Numbered from the stretch's first letter, positions 1 to 9,506 are shown. The stretch is DNA of 64,000 nt from Sporomusa silvacetica DSM 10669 (GCF_002257705.1 NZ_LSLK01000152.1:130183-194182); one strand, 5' to 3'. Notes: a model not told the origin generated them from the sequence alone. A program made the numbers and translations.

Positions 1-732
1 TTTTTCAAGCAGCATATGATAATCTCCTGGTGCAATCAACACAAGTCCTGGGCGCACTACATCATTATGTTCGGCTTCCTTCACTGTTACAGAAGATAAT
101 GAGTTCAACCGTTCCGCTAGTGATTTAGTAAATCCTGGCGGCATATGCTGGACTATAACAATTCCACAGGGAATATTGCCGGGAATTTTAGTTATAACTT
201 CTTGCAAAGCCCGCGGTCCACCGGTCGAAGTACCAATAGCAATTATTCGTTCTTCTGTTTGTACACCGGGTGGCGAATACACCTGTTTCGTCATCGGCGG
301 CATACGGCTGGTAGTTTGCGTTTTTGTAAGCTGCGCGACATTAGCTCTAACTGCAGCCCGACATTTAGCAAGTATTTCAGCTCGTACATCCGCGATATTA
401 GAGATAGGCCCTGCCGTTTTAGCAACAAAATCAACAGCCCCTAATTCAAGCGCCCGCAAAGTAGCAATAGCGCCTGCCTTCGTCAAGCTACTAATCATAA
501 CTACCGGTGTAGGGCACTCTGACATAATTACTTCCAATGCCTTAATACCATCCACAATCGGCATCTCAACATCAAGAGTAATTAAGTCAGGCTTCAGGCG
601 TTTAGCTTTATCAACTGCATCTTTACCATTGCGTGCAGTCTCAATAACACAAAAATCAGCTTCATTAGAAAATAAATCACCTAAAAGCTTACGCATGAAC
701 ACAGAATCATCAACCACCAGTACTTTTATCAT
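1..732 (-). CDS. cheB: CheB, chemotaxis response regulator protein-glutamate methylesterase (3' part cut by window edge)
   Basis: CheB demethylates and deamidates methyl-accepting chemotaxis proteins in the cytoplasm to reset receptor sensitivity. The frame is open from ATG at 732 to base 1, giving 244 residues of a family that is normally about 350. Residues 1-120 are a receiver domain with acidic residues D9-D10 and phospho-acceptor D54 in LDVEMP. A linker follows, then the methylesterase domain with the catalytic serine in GTSTGGP (S169) and the family motif IAPGDYHM near the cut end. It is the last visible gene of the flagellar operon, just downstream of the PilZ gene. The C-terminal third, including the catalytic Asp region, lies outside the window. 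Identification is firm. Confidence 0.95.
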   Translation of the reverse strand, partial: MIKVLVVDDSVFMRKLLGDLFSNEADFCVIETARNGKDAVDKAKRLKPDLITLDVEMPIVDGIKALEVIMSECPTPVVMISSLTKAGAIATLRALELGAVDFVAKTAGPISNIADVRAEILAKCRAAVRANVAQLTKTQTTSRMPPMTKQVYSPPGVQTEERIIAIGTSTGGPRALQEVITKIPGNIPCGIVIVQHMPPGFTKSLAERLNSLSSVTVKEAEHNDVVRPGLVLIAPGDYHMLLEK

Positions 733-756
733 AAAATCACCACCAATACATTTAAG

Positions 757-1422
757 TTACTCCCACCCTTTGCGGCGCTGTTCAAGCTGTTTTTTAAAAA
801 TAAACTTAATAATATTACCACGGTCTTTTTCGGCAATTTCAAGAAATCGTATCCCCACCCAGAATACCGCAAGCTCATACTGTGGCTGAAACACCCTGAC
901 CACTTCACTTTTTAAAGTAAGAGAACCAATCTGTGGATAATGAATTGTCACCATTAATTTAGTTCCAATAGGCCATTTGTGACCGGTAACAATTTGCACA
1001 CCACCACCACTAATATCTTTTGTTGAAGCGTTAATTATTGTATCATCAAGCATTTCATCAGCGTTAATCGCTCTAATTTGAACAAGTATAGCTACATCAA
1101 TTCTGACAAAAGCCCTTTGTTGAATTTTTTTTATATTATAAGGCAGGGCAATCGTCCATACAGGCAACGGATTAATCTGTCTGTTCAGCAGAGAGCTGGT
1201 AAATTCAAAAGCCGCGTGGTTAATCACTGTCCGTCCGAAGAATATATCACCTTGTTGCAGCATGACCGGAACGCCCTTACTCATTGGCATCGCTATCACC
1301 ATATTCTCAGCTGTTATATCCTCAATCCGGCTGCGATATTGCTCTGCAAGACCACTTCGTTCAGGAACAATTACTTTAATGCGTTGATTAAGTTTAAAAA
1401 TATCTTTTGACTCAATACTAAT
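757..1422 (-). CDS. YcgR/YpfA-like c-di-GMP-binding PilZ protein, probable ATT start
   Basis: A PilZ-domain protein of the flagellar brake type, expected to bind cyclic di-GMP and slow or modulate the motor. The PilZ part has the RxxxR motif (RAFVR, about residues 103-107) and DISGGG (about 136-141) for ligand binding. The N-terminal half resembles the YcgR N-terminal domain. The first in-frame ATG (1302) would delete much of that domain: the frame stays open upstream with family-like sequence (LNQRIKVIV, RSRIEDI). A strong ribosome site GGGGAGG at 1430-1436 sits 7 bases before an in-frame ATT at 1420-1422, and no ATG, GTG or TTG fits. The start therefore appears to be a rare ATT, giving 221 residues. 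It lies 23 bases after the flhG stop. Confidence 0.85.
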   Translation of the reverse strand: MSIESKDIFKLNQRIKVIVPERSGLAEQYRSRIEDITAENMVIAMPMSKGVPVMLQQGDIFFGRTVINHAAFEFTSSLLNRQINPLPVWTIALPYNIKKIQQRAFVRIDVAILVQIRAINADEMLDDTIINASTKDISGGGVQIVTGHKWPIGTKLMVTIHYPQIGSLTLKSEVVRVFQPQYELAVFWVGIRFLEIAEKDRGNIIKFIFKKQLEQRRKGWE

Positions 1423-1429
1423 AACGACA

Positions 1430-1436
1430 CCTCCCC
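1430..1436 (-). promoter_or_regulatory. Ribosome binding site that decides the ATT start of the PilZ gene
   Basis: GGGGAGG on the minus strand, 7 bases upstream of ATT at 1422. No other start codon is in frame at a workable distance. Confidence 0.7.
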
Positions 1437-1445
1437 TTTTGAGGA

Positions 1446-2330
1446 CTACTTCATATATTCTAAAAACTTATAAAAAAATCCTTTCATTCCGCGGGGCTTC
1501 TGCTGTACATTTTCACCATGAAGTATTCGTTTGGCGATATCTTCAATACAACGGGACGATATCGCTTCTGGAAAAGATATCAAAAGTGGTATTTGGCTTT
1601 TAACAGCCTTTACCATATTACGATCTTCATAAACATATCCAAGATGGTCAATGGCCACATCGAGAAATCGCTGAGAGACTCGCATCAATTTATCAACAAC
1701 CATTTGGCCTTCATCACGATCTACAATACGGTTAATCACCAGTTTAAGTGGTGCCGTCCCCTTTTGCCCAGCATAGGCTTTCACCATAGCATAGGCATCA
1801 GTAATTGCGGTGGGCTCTGGTGTCGTAATAATAATAACTTCATCAGCAGCCACAACAAAATTTAAAACATTGCGGCTGATTCCGGCTCCTGTATCAATTA
1901 AAATAAAGTCAGCCCAATTATCAAATAAAGATATTTGGCCTATTATATGGTTTAAATGGGCATCGCTTAAATTTGCCAGATGATAAATTCCAGAACCGCC
2001 GGCCAAAAACTTAATGCCGCGCGGACCTTCTGTAACAATATCAGTAATCTTTAAACCGTCTTCCAATAAATTAAGAATAGTATAAGAGGCTGAACAACCC
2101 AATACAACTTCAACATTAGCCATCCCTAAGTCAGCATCAATTATCAATACCTTTTTGTTAAGTGCGGCTAAAGCAAGCGCGAGGTTTACGGCAAAATTAG
2201 TTTTTCCTACACCGCCTTTACCACTGGTAACTGTGATTACCCGGCTTTTAGCACTTTGCTTAATAATCGGACTTGTCGGTTTTGAAGAATGTAGTGTCAT
2301 TTGACGCAATTTCTCAGCTTGATCACTCAT
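1446..2330 (-). CDS. flhG: FlhG (YlxH/FleN), MinD-like ATPase controlling flagellar number
   Basis: A ParA/MinD-family ATPase that partners FlhF to set the number and position of flagella. It acts at the membrane and on assembling C-ring proteins. Its 294 residues carry the deviant Walker A motif SGKGGVGKT (about 36-44), followed by LIDADLGMANVEVVLG (Walker A' and switch region) and IDTGAGIS in the Walker B region. A short N-terminal leader before the P-loop contains QAEKLRQM, similar to the DQAxxLR motif by which FlhG activates FlhF. The gene follows flhF with a 1-base gap and uses ATG after GAGGGAA. Assignment is firm from sequence and context. Confidence 0.95.
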   Translation of the reverse strand: MSDQAEKLRQMTLHSSKPTSPIIKQSAKSRVITVTSGKGGVGKTNFAVNLALALAALNKKVLIIDADLGMANVEVVLGCSASYTILNLLEDGLKITDIVTEGPRGIKFLAGGSGIYHLANLSDAHLNHIIGQISLFDNWADFILIDTGAGISRNVLNFVVAADEVIIITTPEPTAITDAYAMVKAYAGQKGTAPLKLVINRIVDRDEGQMVVDKLMRVSQRFLDVAIDHLGYVYEDRNMVKAVKSQIPLLISFPEAISSRCIEDIAKRILHGENVQQKPRGMKGFFYKFLEYMK

Positions 2331-2331
2331 T

Positions 2332-3429
2332 TTATTCCCTCAAAATCATATTTGCTAATTTGGTTGAACTAGTTAACTCAATATCATCTGGAACACTTTG
2401 TCCTGTAGTCATATACGATAAAGATGTCGGAAAATGATATACTAAATTTAGAATAGTTCCCAAATTACTTGCTTCATCCACTTTTGTAAATAAAATTTTT
2501 TGTGGAGAACAAATCGAAAATTTATTTACTATCTCTAAGGCATCACGGTATTTAGTTGTAGTACTCAAAACAAGGTGTGTTTCAATATCTGGATCAACTG
2601 ACAATAATGCCTGAAGTTCCGCTAATTGGCACTGATTACTAGGACTGCGGCCAGCAGTATCCACTAATACCAAATCCTTATCTTTATGCCTGCCAAGTGC
2701 AGCCTTAAACTCATCAGGTGAATATACAATTTCAATTGGTACACCAATAATATCACCATACGTTTTTAACTGCTCAACAGCTGCAATACGATACGTATCA
2801 GCAGTCAAAAGCGCTACCTTATATCCATCTTTTAGAACAAAATTAGCGGCTAACTTAGCAATAGTCGTCGTTTTACCAACACCGGTCGGACCGATCAACG
2901 CCACCGTCTTACAGCTTGAGGGCATTATATTAATTCCATCAATTTTTGGGAAGTAATTAATAATACGGTCAACTAAAAGCTTACGAACACTCCCATGATC
3001 GCCGCCAACAATCGAATTTTCATCTGGCAATCCTTTAATTAGGTTGGCAGCAATCACCGGATCGATATCATTCTTAATTAATAAGTCCATAAGAGGCGAT
3101 AATTCTTTACCATTTTTACCAAGTTGGCATACCATTTGTTCTATCATTTTTCGCATAGTAGCCATTTCAGTCTGCAACGCCGTTATTTTCGTGTCATCAA
3201 TATTAGCTACAAGTGGAGTAGTAATGATGGGCTGTTTTTTCTCGACAATAGCGGCCTGAACAGTATCTATAGCTGCCATAATCTCTACCATTTCTTTGCC
3301 GAAAAAACCAAACATTCCACCTCTTCTAAACCGCCTGGTATGCAAGATAACAGCATCTCGTCCTAAATCCTGCTTAACTTGAGCCATTGCTTCTGCCATA
3401 TTGTATGCGGTATATAGTTTAACTTTCAA
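2332..3429 (-). CDS. flhF: FlhF, SRP-type flagellar GTPase
   Basis: FlhF is the third SRP GTPase, with FtsY and Ffh, and marks the site of flagellar assembly. The protein has 365 residues: a basic N-terminal B domain (DAVILHTRRFRRGG, about 26-38), a central N domain, and a G domain with P-loop GPTGVGKTTTIAKL (about 180-193), LLTADTYRIAAVEQL and LVDTAGRSP. The start is TTG at 3429, one base after the flhA stop, which suggests translational coupling. It is preceded by flhA and followed at once by flhG, the normal order. Assignment is firm. Confidence 0.96.
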   Translation of the reverse strand: MKVKLYTAYNMAEAMAQVKQDLGRDAVILHTRRFRRGGMFGFFGKEMVEIMAAIDTVQAAIVEKKQPIITTPLVANIDDTKITALQTEMATMRKMIEQMVCQLGKNGKELSPLMDLLIKNDIDPVIAANLIKGLPDENSIVGGDHGSVRKLLVDRIINYFPKIDGINIMPSSCKTVALIGPTGVGKTTTIAKLAANFVLKDGYKVALLTADTYRIAAVEQLKTYGDIIGVPIEIVYSPDEFKAALGRHKDKDLVLVDTAGRSPSNQCQLAELQALLSVDPDIETHLVLSTTTKYRDALEIVNKFSICSPQKILFTKVDEASNLGTILNLVYHFPTSLSYMTTGQSVPDDIELTSSTKLANMILRE

Positions 3430-3430
3430 C

Positions 3431-5500
3431 TTACAATTTCACCATCCCTAGTGCCTGTACTTCAGCTTTTGGATCTATTTCAGCATAGGATAAGACCGTT
3501 AAATTTGGCGCTACACGTTCTGTAAGTTTACGAAAATATAGCCTAGCTCCCGGATTTGTAAGAACTACTGGCTGATAACCCATATTAGTAAGCTTAGAAA
3601 GTTCATTTGTAAGACTAGTAATTACAGCTTGCACCACTTTCGGCTCTAATGCAACATATGAACCTTGTTCAGTGCGCTGTACTGAATTAACAATCGTATT
3701 TTCCAACTGCGGATCAACCGTTAAACAGGTTAAAATATTATTATTTACAAATTGACGGGATATTTGGCGAGAAATCGCATGTCGAACATACTCGGTTAGA
3801 ATCTCCGTGTCTTTCGTTAATTGAGCATAATCAGCCGCTGTCTCAAAGATTGTTACCAAATCTCTAATAGAAATTTTCTCACGCAACAAATTCCCCAAGA
3901 TTTTTTGAATTTCGCCAATTGATAAGAGATTAGGTGTCAATTCCTCAACAACTGTTGCATTATTTTGTTTAACAGACTCAACCAAGGTTTGTACTTCTTG
4001 CCGCCCTAGAATCTCAGCAGCATGGCCTCTAATAATTTCAGTAAGATGTGTTGCCAAAACAGACACCGGGTCAACTACCGTATAACCAGCAAGCTCAGCT
4101 TGTTCGCGATAAGTCTCTTGAATCCAAAGCGCTGGCAGCCCAAAAGCTGGTTCCACAGTCTCAATTCCTGGCACCGATTCAAAAGCCGCACCTGAATCCA
4201 TCGCTAAAAAGTGATCTAACATTAATTCGCCTCTAGCAATTTCAATACCTTTTAATTTAATTACATAGATACTAGGTTTCAACTGAATATTATCGCGAAT
4301 TCGTATTGTTGGAACGATAAGCCCCAGTTCTAATGCACATTGGCGGCGAATCATAACCACCCGGTCTAGTAAGTCACCGCCTTGGCTAACATCAACAAGT
4401 GGAATAAGACTATAACCAATCTCCAATTCCATCGGATCAACCTGCAACAAAGCAATGATATTTTCGGGCTTACGGACCTCTTCTTTTTCGATTTCCTCTT
4501 GTTGAGACATTTCCGTTTGAACATCTGATTGTTGAGTTTTAATGAGCGCATAACCAATGACGCCAGTAATCAAGCTGATCGTCAAGAACGGAATACCAGG
4601 TAACCCTGGAATTAAGCCTAAAAGCAATAATACCCCGCAAGCGATAAAGAATACGCGGGGATTATTGATAAGTTGACGAGTAAGATCTGAGCCTAGATTA
4701 GAATCAGAAGCAGCTCTGGTTACCACTATGCCAGTAGCCGTAGATATTAATAGCGCCGGTATCTGATTAACCAAACCTTCACCTACAGTCAACAACGTAT
4801 AGGTATGAAGCGCTTGCAACACATCCAGGTCACGCTGCACCATCCCAATAATAAAACCGCCGACAATATTAATTACAATAATAATAATAGCTGCAATGGC
4901 ATCGCCTTTAACAAATTTACTAGCACCATCCATCGCACCATAAAAATCAGCTTCCCGCTGAATATTACTGCGTCGCTCACGCGCCTCTTTATCCGAAATA
5001 AGCCCGGCATTAAGGTCAGCATCAATGCTCATTTGTTTACCAGGCATAGCATCCAAAGTAAAACGTGCGGCAACTTCAGCGACACGTTCGGCGCCTTTGG
5101 TGATTACAATAAACTGAATGATAATCAAAATAACGAATACAATAAAACCAACTACCGCATTACCACCAACTACAAAATTACCGAAGGCAGCAATGACTTC
5201 CCCCGCATGACCCTCAAGTAAAATAAGACGTGTAGAAGATACGTTAAGCGCCAACCGAAATAAGGTAGCAATTAAAAGCAATGATGGAAATACTGAAAAA
5301 TCTAAAGGCTCAATATTATAAATAGCCACCATTACAATAATTACAGCCAACGTAATATTTAGTGTCAACAAGAGGTCAAGTAACATTGTTGGCAGCGGAA
5401 TAATCATCATGCCGACAATAGTAATAATAAACACAGCTACCATGATGTCACTATATTTTTCTAGACTTGTAAATAGTTTGGATTCTCGATTAACAGCCAT
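3431..5500 (-). CDS. flhA: FlhA, flagellar type III export gate protein
   Basis: FlhA forms the nonameric ring of the flagellar export gate and couples proton motive force to substrate export. Its 689 residues match the family length. The N-terminal half holds about eight hydrophobic segments, with the conserved cytoplasmic loop between them (RFTLDAMPGKQMSIDADL, about 147-164). The C-terminal half is the cytoplasmic substrate- and chaperone-docking domain. ATG at 5500 is preceded by AGAAGGAG. The gene lies between flhB and flhF as in Bacillus. Confidence 0.97.
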   Translation of the reverse strand: MAVNRESKLFTSLEKYSDIMVAVFIITIVGMMIIPLPTMLLDLLLTLNITLAVIIVMVAIYNIEPLDFSVFPSLLLIATLFRLALNVSSTRLILLEGHAGEVIAAFGNFVVGGNAVVGFIVFVILIIIQFIVITKGAERVAEVAARFTLDAMPGKQMSIDADLNAGLISDKEARERRSNIQREADFYGAMDGASKFVKGDAIAAIIIIVINIVGGFIIGMVQRDLDVLQALHTYTLLTVGEGLVNQIPALLISTATGIVVTRAASDSNLGSDLTRQLINNPRVFFIACGVLLLLGLIPGLPGIPFLTISLITGVIGYALIKTQQSDVQTEMSQQEEIEKEEVRKPENIIALLQVDPMELEIGYSLIPLVDVSQGGDLLDRVVMIRRQCALELGLIVPTIRIRDNIQLKPSIYVIKLKGIEIARGELMLDHFLAMDSGAAFESVPGIETVEPAFGLPALWIQETYREQAELAGYTVVDPVSVLATHLTEIIRGHAAEILGRQEVQTLVESVKQNNATVVEELTPNLLSIGEIQKILGNLLREKISIRDLVTIFETAADYAQLTKDTEILTEYVRHAISRQISRQFVNNNILTCLTVDPQLENTIVNSVQRTEQGSYVALEPKVVQAVITSLTNELSKLTNMGYQPVVLTNPGARLYFRKLTERVAPNLTVLSYAEIDPKAEVQALGMVKL

Positions 5501-5520
5501 CTATTTTATCGCTCCTTCTA

Positions 5521-6666
5521 CTAGGACAAGCGTTTCTTTAAGCGATATACATAAGCCAAGACTTCTGCAACCGCTTGATATAACTCAGCAGGTATAACAT
5601 CGCCAATCTCTACCATAGGGTATAAGGCACGGGCTAAAGGCTTATTCTCTACAATGGCAACTTTGTTTTCCCGTGCTACTTGCTTGATACGCTCAGCCAA
5701 AAAATCCTGACCTTTAGCCAAAACTACCGGAGCTGCCATACTTTTCTCATATTTAAGGGCAATCGCCAAATGAGTAGGGTTAGTAACGACTACATCGGCT
5801 TTGGGAATTTCTTGCATCATTCGCCGCATCGCCATCGCCCGCTGCCTTTCCCTGATTTTACTTTTTATTAGCGGGTCACCATCTGTTTGTTTCATTTCCT
5901 GTTTAACTTCTTCCTTAGACATTTTCAAACTTTCATTATGTTCCCACCATTGGTAAATATAATCAAATATTGCCAAGATCATCATAACAGTAATAATTTG
6001 AAAAGCTAAATCAATAATCAACGAACCTGTTAATCTAAGCGAGTCTATTAATTCCATGCTAATTAGTTTAGAAATATCACTTATTTGAACAACAGCAAAA
6101 CGATAAATAAAATAACCAATAATACCTACTTTAAAAAGAGCTTTTGCAAGTTCAACAAGTGACCTTTTCGAAAACAGTCGTTGCAAACCAGATAGCGGAT
6201 TAATTTTACCAAAATCCGGCATTAATACTTCTGTTGAAAAAATGACTCCGACTTGCATAAAGTTAATAACCACAGATATTACCATAATAACTAAGAGAAT
6301 AGGTAAAACCGTCTTTACCATCACTAATCCCACATTAAAGAATAATATCTGAACAGTATTAATCGTCAGATCGGTTGTAGTCAGACTAGACAAAATGGCT
6401 GTCATGTAGCTTGCTAATTCATTATATACACCAGCACCTACCAACTTAAGCGTGTAAAAAGCAGCCAGAATGACGAAAGCAGAACTAATCTCAGAACTTT
6501 TGGCCACTTGCCCCTTTTTCTTAGCTTCCTCTTTTCGCTTAGGGGTAGCCTCTTCCGTTTTTTCGCCATTAAACAACTGCAAGTCAAAGCAATTTAGCTT
6601 ATACCGACTATCTTTAACTTGGGGCAAAGCTTTCCAAGAGGCGGTACATATTATGAAAGCCCTCAC
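5521..6666 (-). CDS. flhB: FlhB, export gate protein and substrate-specificity switch
   Basis: FlhB works with FlhA in flagellar export and switches substrate from rod/hook to filament through self-cleavage. The family core begins at EKTEEATPKR (about 35-44), followed by four hydrophobic segments and a cytoplasmic domain with the self-cleavage site NPTH (about 296-299). The start is GTG at 6666, 6 bases after GGAGGTGG and inside the end of fliR (53-base overlap). This adds about 34 residues before the usual core; the Firmicutes-like segment LNCFDLQLF precedes it. Length is 381 residues. Confidence 0.96.
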   Translation of the reverse strand: MRAFIICTASWKALPQVKDSRYKLNCFDLQLFNGEKTEEATPKRKEEAKKKGQVAKSSEISSAFVILAAFYTLKLVGAGVYNELASYMTAILSSLTTTDLTINTVQILFFNVGLVMVKTVLPILLVIMVISVVINFMQVGVIFSTEVLMPDFGKINPLSGLQRLFSKRSLVELAKALFKVGIIGYFIYRFAVVQISDISKLISMELIDSLRLTGSLIIDLAFQIITVMMILAIFDYIYQWWEHNESLKMSKEEVKQEMKQTDGDPLIKSKIRERQRAMAMRRMMQEIPKADVVVTNPTHLAIALKYEKSMAAPVVLAKGQDFLAERIKQVARENKVAIVENKPLARALYPMVEIGDVIPAELYQAVAEVLAYVYRLKKRLS

Positions 6667-7399
6667 TGAAAACCACCTCCAAGAATGCTATATAAAACGG
6701 CAAAGCCAACGATAGTACAAAAATGCCGACAATAATTTTGCCCGGCATACCAACAACAAAAATATTCATTTGCGGCATAGTACGGGCCAAAATACCTAAC
6801 GCTACATCAGTAAGCAGTACTGCTACCACTACTGGCAAACTAATCTTAATTGCAATGATAAAAATATCACCAACCATATCTACCACAATATTGGCAAGTT
6901 CGGGACGAAACAATCCGCGAGTTACCGGAATACTTGTAAAGCTGTAAACAATCGCTGATAAAAAAAGATGATGACTGTTACTAGTCAAAAACACTAATAT
7001 AGCTAAAATATATTTAAAATTGCCAACAAGTGGTACCTGCTGGCCAAATTGAGGATCTATAACATTAACCATTCCAAAACCAATTTGTGTATCTAGTAAA
7101 GTGCCTGCCATCTGTATCCCGTAAAAGATAAATGAGCAGGCAAAGCCCATAATCAAGCCAATTAAAAATTCACCAATTACCACCGCCACATAGGAGAGTA
7201 AGGCATCTGGGATAACAAGGTTCGGTTGGAATAATAATGGTAACAAAATATAGGATATTAGTAATGACAACCCAGCCTTCACTAGTAACGGAACATTTTT
7301 AGCACCAAAAATAGGGGCTGATGAAAAAATCCCACTCAGTCTTGCAAAAATCAACAGGAAAAATCCCAACTGGTTTTGCAATAAAGTAAACAGATCCAC
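6614..7399 (-). CDS. fliR: FliR, flagellar export apparatus membrane protein
   Basis: FliR joins FliP and FliQ in the helical export-gate core. The 261-residue protein is almost entirely hydrophobic, with about six membrane segments and family motifs such as GFGMVNVIDP. The start is GTG at 7399 after AGGTGGTAAG. It follows fliQ by 46 bases and overlaps the flhB start by 53 bases, so the two are probably translationally coupled. Confidence 0.96.
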   Translation of the reverse strand: MDLFTLLQNQLGFFLLIFARLSGIFSSAPIFGAKNVPLLVKAGLSLLISYILLPLLFQPNLVIPDALLSYVAVVIGEFLIGLIMGFACSFIFYGIQMAGTLLDTQIGFGMVNVIDPQFGQQVPLVGNFKYILAILVFLTSNSHHLFLSAIVYSFTSIPVTRGLFRPELANIVVDMVGDIFIIAIKISLPVVVAVLLTDVALGILARTMPQMNIFVVGMPGKIIVGIFVLSLALPFYIAFLEVVFSEGFHNMYRLLESFAPS

Positions 7400-7445
7400 T
7401 CTTTCTTACCACCTATCTATTGTTAGAACTACCCCATCTCCTCCG

Positions 7446-7715
7446 TTAACGAACCATAGTAGGCAGACTCAAAAACAAGTCTCTGGTATAGGTAATCAAT
7501 ATACTCAGCATCCATGGACCAAAAACAAGTACAGCAACAAAAACAGCAATAATTTTAGGGATAAAGGCAAGTGACTGCTCTTGTATTTGTGTTGTCGCCT
7601 GAAATATGCTGACCGCAACACCAACAACCAGCCCCAGAATCAGCATAGGGGCTGACACTAGCATAACCATTGCCAAGGCATCACGACCAATCTGAATAGC
7701 CATATCACCAGACAT
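7446..7715 (-). CDS. fliQ: FliQ, flagellar export apparatus protein
   Basis: An 89-residue protein with two membrane segments, the normal size for FliQ. It has the conserved PMLILGLVVGVAVSIFQATT segment (about 24-43) and IPKI in the loop. It forms the outer part of the FliPQR core. ATG at 7715 follows a GGGGGG ribosome site. It lies between fliP and fliR in the standard order. Confidence 0.96.
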   Translation of the reverse strand: MSGDMAIQIGRDALAMVMLVSAPMLILGLVVGVAVSIFQATTQIQEQSLAFIPKIIAVFVAVLVFGPWMLSILITYTRDLFLSLPTMVR

Positions 7716-7726
7716 AAGCGCCCCCC

Positions 7727-8509
7727 CTACATAAAGCTACTGACTAATGACCGTGTAATCAAATGCCATCCATCCACCAATATAAATAATAAAACCTTAA
7801 AAGGTAATGATATCATTGACGGCGGCAACATCATCATCCCCATAGCCATGAGGGTACTAGCCACGACCATATCAATAACAATAAATGGAATATAAATCAA
7901 AAAACCAATCTGAAAAGCAGTTTTAAGCTCGCTAATAATAAAAGAAGGAATTAATACTGTTGTGGGAACATCTTCCGGTCCATTGGGCCGAGGCATCTCT
8001 GACAAATTTACAAATAAGGCTAAATCGTTTTCACGAGTTTGCTTAAACATAAATTCACGCATAGGTTTCACAGCCTCAGTCATTGCCGTTTGTTGATCCA
8101 TCGTCCCAGCCAACATAGGCTGTAAGGCATTTTGATTTACCTGATCGAAATAGGGAGACATCGTATAAAAGGTCAAGAACAACGAAAGCCCAACTAAAAC
8201 TTGATTTGGGGGCATCTGCTGGGTTGACAAAGCACTGCGTAAAAATGACAATACCACAATTATGCGAGTAAATGAAGTCATCATAATCAAAATAGACGGT
8301 GCCAGTGAAAGCACCGTTAACATTAACAGAACTTGCAGGCTAAGCGCAACTTCCTGAGGACTATTTGCTTGTTCCACACCAACATTGATATTGGGAATAG
8401 GTATCAGCGGCGCGGCTCCAGCTACAGCTGGAAAAGCTAGTACCATAATGATGGTCAAAATCAAACCATGTTTTTGCCATGATTTCACATAGTTAATCCA
8501 TTGTGACAC
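7727..8509 (-). CDS. fliP: FliP, flagellar export gate core protein
   Basis: FliP forms the pentameric core of the export channel. The 260-residue protein starts with a hydrophobic signal-like segment (about 16-32), then the family-typical LLMLTVLSLAPSILIMMTSF, FLRSALSTQQMPPNQVLVGL and a C-terminal block containing IPFIVIDMVVAS and MGMMMLPP. The start is GTG at 8509, after GAGGTAA and 5 bases beyond the fliO stop. Confidence 0.97.
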   Translation of the reverse strand: MSQWINYVKSWQKHGLILTIIMVLAFPAVAGAAPLIPIPNINVGVEQANSPQEVALSLQVLLMLTVLSLAPSILIMMTSFTRIIVVLSFLRSALSTQQMPPNQVLVGLSLFLTFYTMSPYFDQVNQNALQPMLAGTMDQQTAMTEAVKPMREFMFKQTRENDLALFVNLSEMPRPNGPEDVPTTVLIPSFIISELKTAFQIGFLIYIPFIVIDMVVASTLMAMGMMMLPPSMISLPFKVLLFILVDGWHLITRSLVSSFM

Positions 8510-8514
8510 TCTAT

Positions 8515-9087
8515 TTACCTCTTCCTAGTATCGGTATCATGCTCCTTCTCGCGAAATTCGGGAGTGTCTGAAGTAAAAATAAAGGGGGATTTTTTTTGCA
8601 TTTGCCTAAGCAAACCAATTTGTCGATGAAAAACACTGCTAAATTGTTCTGGGGACATAGCGATATTTTGAGTAGCCTTAAGTTGTTCAATATCTGATAA
8701 AGTGGTAATCTCATTAAGCATCGTAATATTCTGTTCGGTTACTCCCAATACCATAAACTTGCCTGCTATCTCTATTACATAGATAGCGCGGTTAGGCCCC
8801 AAAGACAAAGTAGCATAAATCTTACCACTACCAAATCTGCCGCCGCTAGTCATTCTTTGTCCTAAAAACCGCGAAGTAAGATAAGCAAGAGCAAGAACTA
8901 ACAAAAAAGTTAATAGTAACGATACAATATAACCACTGGTTGCAAACCAAGATGAGGTTGCTGGTTGCGGCTCCTGATATTTTAAATATTCGCCCGTTTC
9001 AGCAGCAGCCAATACCTGACCTGTAAACAAGAATAACCAGCTAACAAAGACTAGGATACTGCCGTGAACGCGTAAATTACCAAACAT
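8515..9087 (-). CDS. fliO: FliO/FliZ, flagellar biosynthesis protein
   Basis: FliO helps assemble the FliP ring. The 190-residue protein has an N-terminal signal-like hydrophobic stretch (about 11-28), a periplasmic stretch, one strong membrane segment (IVSLLLTFLLVLALAYL, about 54-70) and a basic cytoplasmic domain with the family-like SLGPNRAIYVIEIAGKFMVLG block. Identification rests on this architecture and on the position between cheY and fliP. FliO is poorly conserved, so confidence is a little lower than for neighbours. Confidence 0.9.
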   Translation of the reverse strand: MFGNLRVHGSILVFVSWLFLFTGQVLAAAETGEYLKYQEPQPATSSWFATSGYIVSLLLTFLLVLALAYLTSRFLGQRMTSGGRFGSGKIYATLSLGPNRAIYVIEIAGKFMVLGVTEQNITMLNEITTLSDIEQLKATQNIAMSPEQFSSVFHRQIGLLRQMQKKSPFIFTSDTPEFREKEHDTDTRKR

Positions 9088-9104
9088 CTATTAATTTCAC
9101 CTGA

Positions 9105-9467
9105 CTAACCAACCGCTTTACGGACAGCTTCCAAAACACGATCAGGCTGGAATGGCTTAACAATAAAGTCGCGGGCGCCTGATTGAATTGCTTCGATAAC
9201 CATAGCCTGCTGTCCCATTGCGCTACACATAATAATGATTGCACTAGCATCCATCTTTTTAATTTCTTTTACGGCAGCAATTCCATCCATTTCTGGCATA
9301 GTAATATCCATAGTGGTCAAATCCGGTTTAAGTTCTTGATATTTTTCTACCGCTTTAAGACCATTTTCCGCTTCGCCAACTACATCATACCCATTTTTAG
9401 ATAAAATATCTTTAATCATCATTCTCATAAAAGCGGCATCATCAACAATTAAAACTTTAATGGCCAT
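9105..9467 (-). CDS. cheY: CheY, chemotaxis response regulator
   Basis: A stand-alone receiver domain of 120 residues. It has the acidic pocket in VDDAAF (D9-D10), phospho-acceptor D54 in TTMDITMPEMDG and the conserved Lys in FIVKPF. Phosphorylated CheY binds the flagellar switch (FliM/FliY) and changes rotation. The position between fliY and fliO is the usual one in Bacillus and clostridia. ATG at 9467 follows GGGGAGATAAG. Confidence 0.95.
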   Translation of the reverse strand: MAIKVLIVDDAAFMRMMIKDILSKNGYDVVGEAENGLKAVEKYQELKPDLTTMDITMPEMDGIAAVKEIKKMDASAIIIMCSAMGQQAMVIEAIQSGARDFIVKPFQPDRVLEAVRKAVG

Positions 9468-9506
9468 TAAACTTATCTCCCCTATCTCAAATAAAATTCG
9501 GAATTA

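Noticed and set aside
176..889. A 237-codon plus-strand frame
   Set aside because: Antisense to cheB and the PilZ gene, both of which have clear domains and ribosome sites.
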